Part shown: one piece after another, positions 50,236 through 60,558 of the stretch
Position numbering within the stretch: position 1 is the stretch's first letter
How the letters are laid out: each line of letters opens with the position of its first letter
Origin: Prostheceraeus crozeri
Lineage: Eukaryota; Platyhelminthes; Polycladida; Euryleptidae
Direction of reading: 5' to 3'
Length of the DNA: 64,000 nucleotides
NCBI GenBank assembly: GCA_907163375.1
Contig: CAJQUW010011046.1
Span: forward strand, 1-64,000
Made by a program: the position numbers and the translations under genes
The notes under the pieces: generated by a model
The model's input: the letters and a program-made list of their open reading frames with translations, nothing else
Databases searched by the model: none
What the model was told of the DNA's origin: nothing

Positions 50236-50763
50236 ATGTGGACAACACCTTATACTATTAACAATGTCCATAATCATAATCATAATAAACGAACCGAAGG
50301 TTCTAGGGCTTTGCCCGATCTTAAAGAATCTTATGATAATAATGATGATAATAATATAGATGATGATAATATAGATGATGATAATGTAGATGATTCTGAA
50401 ACATCTGAAAATGGTGTAAATGGTAAAAAAGATTATAAAAATATTAGTAATTATAAAAATTTAAGTGAAGAAAAATTTAGATCTCATACTGATGTACATG
50501 ATATTAATACTACATATAATCAAAATTTATCTAAATTTCATTTTCTTACAATTGAAAATAATAATGATGGAATAGTTGAAGATACTGTTCGACAACTATG
50601 TGTCGGGTCTACAAAATTTAAATTAGGATTTACATCTAATCAATTTAAAATTTTACCATCTTTAATAAAAACTAAAAGTGATTCAGATTATGGTGGTGTT
50701 ATTAAATTTTCCAAAAGAGAACAAAGACCAATATTTTTCTCTATTGTATTATTATCAGATTAA
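50236..50763 (+). CDS. Asp/Asn-rich unknown protein (175 aa)
   Basis: Contains DDNNIDDDNIDDDNVDD and later FKLGFTSNQFKILPSLIK. A double-hairpin element (50291-50316) is translated as RTEGSRALP near residue 20. Lacks the start motif of its neighbours, so the true start is uncertain. Function unknown. Confidence 0.45.
   Translation: MWTTPYTINNVHNHNHNKRTEGSRALPDLKESYDNNDDNNIDDDNIDDDNVDDSETSENGVNGKKDYKNISNYKNLSEEKFRSHTDVHDINTTYNQNLSKFHFLTIENNNDGIVEDTVRQLCVGSTKFKLGFTSNQFKILPSLIKTKSDSDYGGVIKFSKREQRPIFFSIVLLSD
50291..50316. repeat. Double-hairpin mini-element, translated
   Basis: GAACC-GAA-GGTTC, TA, GGGC-TTT-GCCC. In frame as RTEGSRALP. Confidence 0.85.
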
Positions 50764-51090
50764 AAATGTAATTTAGAGTTAGATATTCCAATAAGAGAAT
50801 GGTATCCAATCTCAAAAAGTGTAATTTATGATGATGATGAAGAATCAATTGATGATGATGAAGAATCAATTGATGATGAAAAATCAATAGTTAGTGAAAA
50901 TAAATTTAAATTATCTTTTGATAAAACGTTATATGATAAAACTTAATATGATAAAACTTAATATGATAAAGAAAATAAAATAACTAAAGAACGTGAAATA
51001 TATAATAATATAGAATAACTCTCAAGAACTTGTTATTAGAATGTTTATATCTAAAATTAAAATACAATTTTTTCCTTAAAAAATAAAAAA
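50764..51090. other. Spacer with short tandem repeats
   Basis: 24-nt GATGATGATGAAGAATCAAT repeats (about 50828-50890) and ATGATAAAACTTAAT-type 17-nt repeats (about 50920-50970). Contains remnants of acidic coding sequence but no clear gene. Confidence 0.6.
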
Positions 51091-51343
51091 ATGGAAAATA
51101 CCAAGTTTTATTGTAACTTATGTAAAAAAAAGTTGCAAACAAAAAATAGTTATCATTCTCATTTAAATGGTAAATTGCATTTACAAAATGTAGAACGAGT
51201 TGATGAAGGAAATATATTAAAATTAAATAGTTATAAAAACTATCTAGAAACATTGCCTACTGATATAAAAGTTAAAAAAATGTTTGATGATTATTCACAT
51301 TCGGAATATACAAAAGTTTTTAATAGTGAAGATGAACATGTAC

Positions 51344-51369
51344 GAACCGAAGGTTCTAGGGCTTCGCCC
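51344..51369. repeat. Double-hairpin mini-element, translated
   Basis: GAACC-GAA-GGTTC, TA, GGGC-TTC-GCCC; in frame as RTEGSRASP in the pPolB N-terminal region. Confidence 0.85.
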
Positions 51370-53008
51370 GCACCATATGGAAGATATTTATTTAGCGATA
51401 CTGATGAATTTAATGAAATAGATGAATTTGATGAAACTAAAAAAACCGATGAAGCGGTAACAGATATAAAATATTTATTTAATGAATCGGTTGAACATAA
51501 TGAAACCGATGAAACTTTTTATAATGTATTAAAAAACTTTTTCAAAATATTTAAGAAATCTTTCAAATGTTATATGAATGTAGAAGTACTTTATACAAAA
51601 AATGGACCTGATGGAATTCCTGAAGAAATAATACGAGGACATTTTACAAATTCACAAGAAATTCATAATGTAAATGATATACAACCCATATTTGAATCGA
51701 TGATACTTAAATTAGAAAATTGTATAATTGAAGCCCAGTTACGTGAATCTGGTTGGAGATTTGTTAAAATACTATCTAAGAAAATAGTAATTGATAAATA
51801 TAAAAATAATACTGGTGGTAGTTATGTTCCTTTACCTTTCAGTTCACCACAAATAATCAACATAAAAAATGAAGATGATTATTGATTTCTGTGGAGTATT
51901 ATAGCACATTTACATCCTGCAGAATATCACAAAGAGAGACTAAGTCATTATAATAAAGAAGAATACATAAAGGAATTTGATCTCTCTGATGGCTTACATG
52001 AATTTCCATATGATTATAATAGGTTAATAAAGTTTCATAAAAAGAATAAAAACTTAATAGAAGTAAATGTTTTTGAATTAAATGTGAATTATGTTTCTAT
52101 TGGTAAAATTACTCCACTTTACTCAGATTCAAAAAAATTTTATTTGAATAATAAAAATTTATGTCAATCAGAAATAGTATATAATGATAGAGGAAATTAC
52201 ATGCATCATAATATTTTTTACCAAGGAAATATAATATGTACTGAAAAATTTCAAATTGTTAAAACATTATCACCAATAATGATTAATCATAATAATTATA
52301 AAGGACGTAATTATAATTATGATTATGATTCCGATTATCTATCTTTATCTTTAGAATATCAACAAAAATTACAAAATTTAAATGAAATTTTACAAAAATG
52401 TAAAACAGATTATCAACAACAAACAAAAATATTAGTACAAGAATATCACCATAAATATCAAAATAAGATAGAAACGATTCAAGAATTAAATAAAGACAAT
52501 AAAGAATTAAATAATGAAGAAAATAAAGAATTAAATGAATGTTTAAAACAATGTCAACAACAATATAAAGAACAATATAATAATGAATATGAACAACAGC
52601 TGAAAATATTCAATCAAAATTATCAACAGTCTGAAAAAGATTTACAAAGACAAATTGATGAAACACATGAAATATATAAAGATAAATTTGAAAAATTAAA
52701 ACAAACAAAACAACCAGCACAAGCGAATATTTTATATTATCAGGGTCATTTTATATTGTGTAAAGATGTTTCTATATTTACAAAAACTTCAGATAATACA
52801 AATTTTCCTTGTCTTCAATGTATGACAAGTTTTAGAACTAAAGAAGAAATGAATAGACATTTGGAGAATTGTCAACAAAACGAAGCAGTTGAAAATACTT
52901 TTCCTAAAGATGATTATTTAGAATATAATAAATGGTATTTTAAAAATAAAGTACCCTGTACAATATATTGTGATTTCGAAGCATATAATGTTAATATGAC
53001 ACAAAATC

Positions 53009-53034
53009 GAACGGAAAGTTCCAGGGCTTCGCCC
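53009..53034. repeat. Double-hairpin mini-element, translated
   Basis: GAACGGAAAGTTC, CA, GGGC-TTC-GCCC; in frame as RTESSRASP between Exo I and the endonuclease-VII-like insert of pPolB. First stem shorter than in the other copies. Confidence 0.8.
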
Positions 53035-55655
53035 GATTCTGAAAATGATAATTATGAAAAAAGTGCAGCTGAACAAAGTAAAGAAAAATATTTATTTGAA
53101 CAAAAACCATTATGTTGGGGAATGTACATTCATTCAAATTATCCTGAATTATTTAAATCAGAATATTATCAATACTATGGTGAAGATAGTTCAGAAATGT
53201 TTACAAAGAAAGTAGAAGAATTACAAGGACGTTTTTCACAATTGCTTGAAACAAATATTCCAATGATGCCATTAACAGAAAAAGAAAAATTAAATTTTAT
53301 TAATGAAACAAATTGTTATTACTGTGGAAAAGAATTTACAAAAAATTATAAAAATGGCAAAGGTAGATATCTTGATAAGGTAAAAGATCATGATCATCTA
53401 AATGGATTATATAGAGGTGCAGCACATAATTCTTGTAATCTTAATGCTAATAAATTTAAATATAACTTTGTTCCTCTATATTTCTACAATGGTTCTAAAT
53501 ATGATTTCCATCTAGTAATGAAAGATTTATTTTCATCTGAAAAATTACAACAACAACAAATAAATGTACTATGTAAAACAGAAGAAGAATATTTTTCAAT
53601 GCAATTAGGTTGTATTAGAATTTTAGATGCATTTAGATTTTTTACTCCTTATTCATTAGATGTTATGGGAAAAACTTTGAAATCTGAACAATGTAAAATA
53701 TTAAATAAATATAATTTAAAACCTTTAAAAGGCATATTTCCGTATGAATATATAACTGGAGATAAAACCTGTGGTTCACAGTCGAAGACTGATTTTAATT
53801 CTGTGAATAAAATTATGGAAGAAAAACAACTTCCCCCAATAAATAAATTTAAATCAACATTAAAACAATCACAATTATCTGAAGAAGATTATGCAGAAGC
53901 TGAAAAGAATTGGAGAGAGTTAAATTGTAAAACAATGTATGATTATACAATGAAATATCTTCAGATAGATGTATTAATACTTGCTGATCTTTTTGAAAAC
54001 TTTCGTGACATGTGCATAGAATATTACGGAATAGATCCATGTTATTGTTATTCTACACCAGGTTTAACATGGTTAGCAGGATTAAAACATACAAATGTTA
54101 AACTTAAACATTATAAAGAGAATACATATGATAAATTATTATTTTTTGAATCTGGAATTAGAGGTGGAGTTTCATCAGTTTTAGGTAATAGATATGTTAA
54201 ATGTTATAATAAGAAAGTAAATCCACAAGAATATGGAATAATGAAACCTTTATCTCCAGAAGAAAAAGAAAAAATATTAGAAATTTTTCGAACGAAACGA
54301 GAAGGAGTAGAACGTGAAAATGCAATTGATGAATTCATGAGAGAAAACTATTTGTTATATTATGATTTTAATAGCTTATATTCTTCTTGTATGATACAAG
54401 AATTACCAACAGGTGAGATGGAATGGTGTAATATTCCTGATTATCAAAAAACATATGATGGAAATTATAATCATGGTTATATATATGAAGTTGATTTAGT
54501 ATATCCTGATGAAATAAAAGATAAAACAAAATATTTTCCTTTCTGTCCCGAAAACAAAATTCCCAATATAAAAGATTTTTCAGATTATCAAAAATCTATA
54601 ATTCCTAAGAAATACAGACCAACAAAAAAACTTATGTTAACACAAAGCAATAAAGGAAAGTATGTTGTTGAAGGAAGAATGCTAGATTGTTATTTAGATC
54701 ATGGAATGATTCTCACAAAAATTCACCGGAAACTAGTGTATAGAAAATCTAGGTGGTTAAAAGATTATATAGAGTTCAATATTGAAAAACGTAAAATAGC
54801 TAAAAGAAATAAAGATGATTTTGGAAACGTGTTCTTCAAATTAATGAATAATGCATTTTATGGTAAGACTTTAGAAAATGTGCGTAATAGACAAAATATT
54901 GAAATAGTTTATGATAGAGATAGATTTCAAAATTTAACAAGGAAACCTACATATAAAAGAACTACTAGATTTAGTGATGAACTATGTGCTGTACATTTAC
55001 GTCGAATCAGCGTGAAACATGATAAGTTTAATTTTATAGGATTCACTATATTAGAATTAGCTAAACTATTTATGTATAGATTTATATATGATTATTTAGC
55101 ACCTGCTTATGGCAAAAACTATAAATTACACTTTACAGATACCGATTCTGTTTTCTTAGAATTAACAATACCGTATAATTCTACACTTGTTAAAGAAATA
55201 GATAAAATAAAAGATATCATTCATCCTTCTGATTTATGTAAAGTAAAAGATGAATTAGAAGGAAATGAAGATTTCATAACAGAAGCTATATTTTTCAAAT
55301 CTAAATATTATTGTTATAACACAACTAATAATATTAAAACACATAAAACATTAAAAGGAATTTCAAAGGCATCAGTGGCTAATCAAATAACATTTCAAGA
55401 TTATAAAAATGTATTATTTAATAATGAAATAAAAACAGCATGTAATTATAGACTTAATTCAAAAAAAACATAAAATGTATTTAAAAGAAGAACATAAATT
55501 AGCATTAGATCCATTTGATGATAAAAGAAAAATTTTACCTGATGGAATAACTACTTTACCTTTTTAATTTTCTAATTTCTAAGATAGACAAATTTGATGC
55601 ATACATAAAATAAAAAATAATAAAATATTATAACACTATATTTGTATATTTTTTA

Positions 55656-56423
55656 TCACTCGGTAAACAAATGTTCTATAACTCTATCATGAATTTTTTT
55701 ATCAATATTAATTGTAATGAAGCCATAATCTTTTGACCAAGCATTGTTACACGATTGTTTAAATTCATCTTTATTTCTTACACATAAATCTCTTAACAAA
55801 TCACTTAAGTTTCTTGCATTTATTTCAAATAGTATAAATATATTTGCATTCTTTCTAATAACACTTCCGTCCAATGAATACATACTTTGTCTTAAATAAA
55901 AAACACTACAGTTATTATGTCTACCTCTTGTGAAATAATTTCTCTGAACTGACTGATTTCTATCATTAACACAATCATCAAAAATTACACAATGTTTCAT
56001 TGTTTTATCTAGTTTAATAGGATCTTGCATATTACCACTATCATCTATTAATTGTATCTTTATATGCTTATTTTTATTGGATTCAACTAACTGACTATTT
56101 TTTGCTGCTTCTTCACACCACGAACTTATTTCTTCTTCATATTCAGATTTTTCATATTCTTTGAATAATGAAGCAATTGCTGTTTTTTTAAGATTATTTT
56201 CAAATCCATATTTTAAAAATTGATAGACGGGTTGTTCTGCTGTTGTTGTATAAATTATAAGATTGTTATAATCCAAAAAATTTGGAGTCGTTAAAATTTT
56301 AAATAATAGATACGTTTTTCCACAACCTGATCTTCCGCAAATAACTGACAAAACTTTATTAGATAAATTTGGATGATGATTAAATTTAAGTTTCTTTCTA
56401 TTTAATGGGGGTACTTCACTCAT
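55656..56423 (-). CDS. Packaging ATPase of Polinton 2
   Basis: Walker A is GRSGCGKTYL and Walker B HCVIFDDCV; YLRQSMYSLD fits the downstream sensor region of A32/FtsK-like packaging ATPases. 255 residues, open; start in TATTAAAAAATG context. Divergent from the Polinton 1 ATPase. Confidence 0.88.
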   Translation of the reverse strand: MSEVPPLNRKKLKFNHHPNLSNKVLSVICGRSGCGKTYLLFKILTTPNFLDYNNLIIYTTTAEQPVYQFLKYGFENNLKKTAIASLFKEYEKSEYEEEISSWCEEAAKNSQLVESNKNKHIKIQLIDDSGNMQDPIKLDKTMKHCVIFDDCVNDRNQSVQRNYFTRGRHNNCSVFYLRQSMYSLDGSVIRKNANIFILFEINARNLSDLLRDLCVRNKDEFKQSCNNAWSKDYGFITINIDKKIHDRVIEHLFTE

Positions 56424-56509
56424 TTTTTAATAAAAAAAATTATTTTTATTTTATTTTTACTTTTAAAGAAGAAGAAGAAAATTAAACTTCTCTAGCTTCG
56501 CGTGGGAGT

Positions 56510-57298
56510 TTATACCTCCCGAACCAAAAAATCTATCATAATCTCTTCACCTCCAAAATTTATTTCTTGTCCTTTCTCATCAGTGATTCTAATGCCAATG
56601 TTGTTAATAGTTTTTCTTGTAATAGGGAAATATATTAATGTTTGGGGAAATACATTTAATCTATAACCAATGGGTACAGTAAAAGCTGGAAAACTGAATA
56701 TTAAATTTGACAATTTACCATTTATATATCCTCCTTCAATAATGTCACAATGTACAACAATTGAATTTATTTCAGTTATTTTTGGAATCTTCTCACCTAA
56801 ATGATAACCTTGACTATAGGTTTGTTTATTAAATCCTAATAGCTTTGACAATGATCTATCATGATTAAAATCAACTTGATGATTTTCGTCTAAAGTAAGA
56901 GAAAATTTATTGACTGCCGGTTCAACTGCAAAATGTAATTGTTTCTTATCTTTAAATGGTATACCTAAATGTCTCTTAATTTCATTTGATATTGATTCAA
57001 CTTCGTAAGAACCAGGAAGAAAAGTTTGTATTTTCCATGTTTTGCCTTTATCAGTAGAATATCTAAATTGATCATTCACATCTTTTATAACATTTTGAAT
57101 AGTGTTAAATGTGGAGAAACTAGTCAATGCAATTTGATAATTTTTATTTTGTTCTAAATGAAGAAGGGGTTCTAAATTACAAGTGTGTGATGAAGTAGTT
57201 GTTATAATTTTTAACGTCGTACTAAATTTTGATGAACCCAAAATCTCTGTTAGATTTTCTAAATGATTATTAATTTTGTCTAAATCTGCTGAACACAT
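56510..57298 (-). CDS. Penton-like minor capsid protein of Polinton 2
   Basis: LEQNKNYQIALTSFSTFNTI, LPGSYEVESISNEIKRHLG, LSKLLGFNKQTYSQG and EGGYINGKLSNLIFSF follow the pattern of the cnidarian-type Polinton minor capsid protein, with a LLGF-containing jelly roll. Forms the capsid vertices. 262 residues; start ACTAAAAAATG. Confidence 0.75.
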   Translation of the reverse strand: MCSADLDKINNHLENLTEILGSSKFSTTLKIITTTSSHTCNLEPLLHLEQNKNYQIALTSFSTFNTIQNVIKDVNDQFRYSTDKGKTWKIQTFLPGSYEVESISNEIKRHLGIPFKDKKQLHFAVEPAVNKFSLTLDENHQVDFNHDRSLSKLLGFNKQTYSQGYHLGEKIPKITEINSIVVHCDIIEGGYINGKLSNLIFSFPAFTVPIGYRLNVFPQTLIYFPITRKTINNIGIRITDEKGQEINFGGEEIMIDFLVREV

Positions 57299-57389
57299 TT
57301 TTTAGTTAAAATTTTGAATAAATATTATAGATAAAAATCGTAGATAAAAATCATAGATAAAAATCATGAATAGAAATCATAGATAAAAA

Positions 57390-58217
57390 TTAGAAACAAC
57401 ATATTTCAGCTACACTTTTATAATCCTCTTCATTTAGAATCTTCTTTTCTAACAGTCTTTTCAATATAGCATGAATTTCATTGAAACTAGAATTATGTCC
57501 TTCTTTTATTGCAGATATTAAAATATTTAATCTATTTAGTAATTCTTGTGGATCATCTGGTAAGAATACAGTTTTTTCTGTTTTCTGTTTTTCAGATAAA
57601 CCTTTTCCTACTTTAACTCCCGTTGATAATAAATTTTCTAATTGTTTATAACGTCTAAGAGATTTTACTGCACCAACTCTATCTAACATAGCTTTATATT
57701 TTATGAGATCTTCTACAGCATAATTATTTAAATCTGCTCCTCTTAAAAGATCAACAAAATTTCTATCTAAATTAAAAGGAGATTTATCTGGTGAAAAAAT
57801 TAAACCTCGAAAAGGTTGTGGAAATATTTCTTTTTGTCCGAGATAAAATCTAGGTATTGTTTTTCCATCTATAAATGAAATAGAATGTTCAAATTGCATA
57901 GATTTTGGTAATTTCTTATTAATGTTTGATTCTAGTAATCCATAGTCATCTAATATAGTTTTGTGCTCTGGATATGTTATATCAATTTGTTTATCATTAT
58001 TTGTAAGTTCTTTTTCAAGAGTTTTAAATGGTTTCATAGTTTTTTCAAAATCAGTTTTTACTTGTTCGGTTTGCTGCATTTTTTCAAACATATCAGATTG
58101 AATACCAGCTTTTATCATTCTATGTTGAAGATGATTTTCTTTCATAATATTTCTTTGTTTTATTAACTCTTCTAATTGTTTAATTCTTTTTTGATTATCA
58201 GCTCTAATTTTATCCAT
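57390..58217 (-). CDS. Conserved Polinton protein (275 aa), unknown
   Basis: I start at MDKIRADNQKR (58217), where TTTTAAAAATGG matches the element's start motif; a longer upstream frame is dispensable. A helical N-terminus is followed by SISFIDGKTIPRFYLGQ and a C-terminal LNRLNILISAIKEGHNSSFN region. Similar proteins accompany capsid genes in cnidarian-type Polintons; role unknown. Confidence 0.6.
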   Translation of the reverse strand: MDKIRADNQKRIKQLEELIKQRNIMKENHLQHRMIKAGIQSDMFEKMQQTEQVKTDFEKTMKPFKTLEKELTNNDKQIDITYPEHKTILDDYGLLESNINKKLPKSMQFEHSISFIDGKTIPRFYLGQKEIFPQPFRGLIFSPDKSPFNLDRNFVDLLRGADLNNYAVEDLIKYKAMLDRVGAVKSLRRYKQLENLLSTGVKVGKGLSEKQKTEKTVFLPDDPQELLNRLNILISAIKEGHNSSFNEIHAILKRLLEKKILNEEDYKSVAEICCF

Positions 58218-58338
58218 TTTTAAAATATAATATTTGAATTTTGTGGTAACATTGGAATACAACAAAAACATTTTACTGAACAAATTATTTTTTTATTGCT
58301 TTGTTGTCTGACATCTTTTCGTTTAAAGGTTTCTCGTT

Positions 58339-59067
58339 TTAAGTTTTGTTTAATAAAGTTTTGTTTAATAAAGTTTTGCTTAAATTTTCGCTTAAAGTTT
58401 TTAGCTCTTCTAAAAAAATTTTATCATTTTCTTCATTAGAAATTTTACCATCACTAAAAGTTTTACCATCACTCGAAATTTTGCCATCCTGTTTATTCTT
58501 ATCATCAACTTTTTCTGACTGTAATTGAAATGATATTTGATTTACTTCATTAGCTATTTGATCAAATTTTTCAATCTCATCTAACGTAATAACATTATCA
58601 TCACATACTCTTTGAAAGTAGTAATGCAATTTGTCATAGACTTCTTTAATATGTAAATGCTTAGTTTTTAATGATTTTCGTTTCTTAGTTATTAAAGATT
58701 TATCTAACATTGTAACAATTGAAGTTGCAAAAACACCCGTACCTGTTAAAGCTGTAGCAACTACTGGAATTACTAAAACACCAGAAGATATAACAATAGT
58801 GAGAGCGCCTAAACTTATTGTTAAGAATATGCCAATTCCTTGTGTTACATTCTTAACTTTAGTCCATCTCTTTCTTAATTTTTTATAATGCTCTAATCTT
58901 AATAATAATTGAGATTCCTTATCTTTCATATAACGTACTCTATCTTTGTGTTTTTCTTTATTCATTTTTTCAATGTTAATCTTTTCAATGTCCATTAAAG
59001 TAGAACTACGTTCATATGATAACGAAGGATATATTCTTGCGGTTTCTTCCACTTTTGTTTCTTCCAT
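58339..59067 (-). CDS. Membrane protein (242 aa), conserved in this Polinton type
   Basis: Start MEETKVEETARIYPS in TTTAAAAATGG context. A charged helix is followed by two close hydrophobic segments (GIGIFLTISLGALTIVISS; VLVIPVVATALTGTGVFATS), then a helical domain with HIKEVYDKLHYYFQ. The C-terminus has short degenerate repeats (DGKISSDGKTFSDGKIS; LLNKTLLNKT). Perhaps a virion or envelope-associated protein; inference only. Confidence 0.6.
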   Translation of the reverse strand: MEETKVEETARIYPSLSYERSSTLMDIEKINIEKMNKEKHKDRVRYMKDKESQLLLRLEHYKKLRKRWTKVKNVTQGIGIFLTISLGALTIVISSGVLVIPVVATALTGTGVFATSIVTMLDKSLITKKRKSLKTKHLHIKEVYDKLHYYFQRVCDDNVITLDEIEKFDQIANEVNQISFQLQSEKVDDKNKQDGKISSDGKTFSDGKISNEENDKIFLEELKTLSENLSKTLLNKTLLNKT

Positions 59068-59131
59068 TTTTAAAGAAATATTATTAGTCACATGATATAT
59101 TTTAAAAACCTGAAAGATGGATAAAATTCAT

Positions 59132-59556
59132 GAATTTGAAATTCTCAATTTTTATGATTTTCGGTGTCCTGGAACGGTCATGATTTAAGCAATGAAAAAT
59201 GTCATAATCACAAATTTGAGATACTTAACTTTTATGATTTTTTCGGTGTCCTGGAACGGTCATGATTTTGGGAGCAAAATGTCATAATCACAAATTTGAA
59301 AATTGGGTATTTTTAAAAACGTCATAAATTCATGAATTTAGGTCTTCATAACCTGAGAAATTGACCAAAATTCATGAATTTAGTCGTTTTTAAAAATGCC
59401 ATTTTTTGAAAAAACGGTACTTTTTGAATGGACTAAATTCATGAATTTAGGTCTTAATAACCTGAAAAAGGGTTCAAATTCATGAATTTATATCGTTTTT
59501 AAAGATACTATTTTTTGAATTTTATGGTGTCCTGGAACGGTCTTTTGCCCATTACT
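59132..59556 (-). repeat. Right terminal inverted repeat of Polinton 2
   Basis: About 425 bp; differs from the left repeat by a few substitutions and a short A/T-rich length difference. Ends CCCATTACT followed by GTGAAC. Confidence 0.93.
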
Positions 59557-59562
59557 GTGAAC

Positions 59563-60558
59563 AGATAATTGAAGAGAATCAATACCAATACAAAGTTAGC
59601 GGAGAAAACAGAACGCTTCATGTAAAAGAGAACATGGACTGTTCGTCGAATAACTTAATTTATGTAATTGAATGCAAAGGTTGCCATGCACGCTACATCG
59701 GTTAGACCGGGGACTCATTAAGATCAAGAGTGAGAGTCCACCGTCAACAGATCAACGCAAGAGAATACAGAGTATTGAATCTGAGCCGACACGTAGCCTC
59801 CTGTGCCAAGAATCAAGACCCTCAATTCAAAATCATGCCCCTCTTACAATTGCCACCTCATACAAATAAGTCAATAAGGGAAGAAAAAGAAAAAAGATTA
59901 ATGAAGATATTGAAGGCTTCGTTAAATAGTGATATCTGATGCTAGTGAAGATTCTTCTGATAATTAATGTCTATGACTTCAAATCCTACACCTCTCCATT
60001 GATGTATATGCCATTTGAATTTTAGTTGATGTATGATTCATTTAGCCCTTGAATAGCTAGTAGACTAGTGAAACCGGTCGGGCTGTTTAATACAATATTT
60101 CCTGGCAGATTCGAGTGTTTTTTATTTTTATAATTATTATTTGCCATATTCGAAGCATCTAATACTATATGATACATGATATGGCAGAGGGCGAGAGGAC
60201 CATTGTTGACGAAAGGGAAAACAAGGCGTCCGTTCTTTTCAAATGTCTGTAATTGCGACAACAATAGCCCGGTATTTATACTCCCCAGGCGGTCTCCGTA
60301 ATTCTAATCAGTCTCATATATATGAGGATCATGACGTCACAGTTAGAGTCTCATCAAAGTCTTGTTCCTATGACGTCACTCCTCAACAGTGTCAGATGAA
60401 ATGCCCTGGAGATGACAGATGGAGTGCTGCTACGATTATACACTCAAATACCAAACCAACCAACATGCATGATTAACAGCTCACGTCTCCACAGCCATAA
60501 TTCAATGCGAATGTAAAACAAATTCTATACTCTCCCGATATGTTTAATGCCGAGAAAT
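59563..60558 (+). mobile_element. Penelope right copy, 3' part
   Basis: Resumes after Polinton 2 with the GIY-YIG region (LIYVIECKGCHARYIG; RVHRQQINAREYRV) and the 0.5-kb 3' region containing TGACGTCA twice and the 5S-like segment. Mirrors 40405-41400. Confidence 0.85.

Larger units (their letters stand above)
51091..55473 (+). pseudogene. Protein-primed DNA polymerase B of Polinton 2 (about one break)
   Basis: Starts MENTKFYCNLCKKKL (zinc finger). The N-terminal domain includes ESGWRFVKILSKKIVIDKY and GGSYVPLPF. Then come a Gln/Glu/Lys-rich coiled coil (about 52360-52710), a finger CLQCMTSFRT, Exo I YCDFEAYN (52967), an endonuclease-VII-like CYYCGKEF...DHDHLNGLYRGAAH, and Exo II YNGSKYDF. 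Polymerase motifs A (YYDFNSLYSS, about 54358), B (NNAFYGKT) and C (FTDTDSVFLE, about 55135) are all present. Two double-hairpin elements are translated within it. The gene is not one open frame; about one break. Confidence 0.9.
42500..59556. mobile_element. Polinton 2 (Maverick), 17,057 bp, AT-rich
   Basis: The ends begin 5'-AGTAATGGGCAAAAGACCG in inverted orientation with the 6-bp duplication GTGAAC (42494-42499, 59557-59562) inside the GIY-YIG part of a Penelope-like copy. Genes: adenain-like protease, integrase, phospholipase A2-like segment, major capsid, pVI-like proteins, fibre-like coiled coil, pPolB, ATPase, penton-like protein and two conserved unknowns. Composition is far more AT-rich than Polinton 1, and the proteins are a different lineage. 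Terminal repeats are nearly identical, so it is young. About five breaks are apparent, so this copy looks defective. Confidence 0.96.
40405..60558. mobile_element. Penelope-like element, head-to-head inverted pair, split by Polinton 2
   Basis: A minus-strand copy (40405 to about 42116, 1.7 kb) abuts a shorter plus-strand copy (about 42117-42499 and 59563-60558, about 1.4 kb). They share the reverse-transcriptase C-terminal region, a GIY-YIG endonuclease and a roughly 0.5-kb 3' region. Inverted 5'-truncated copies are typical of Penelope-like elements. Arms are nearly identical, so the pair is recent. Both copies are 5'-truncated and non-autonomous. Clear target duplications were not found. 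Confidence 0.85.
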
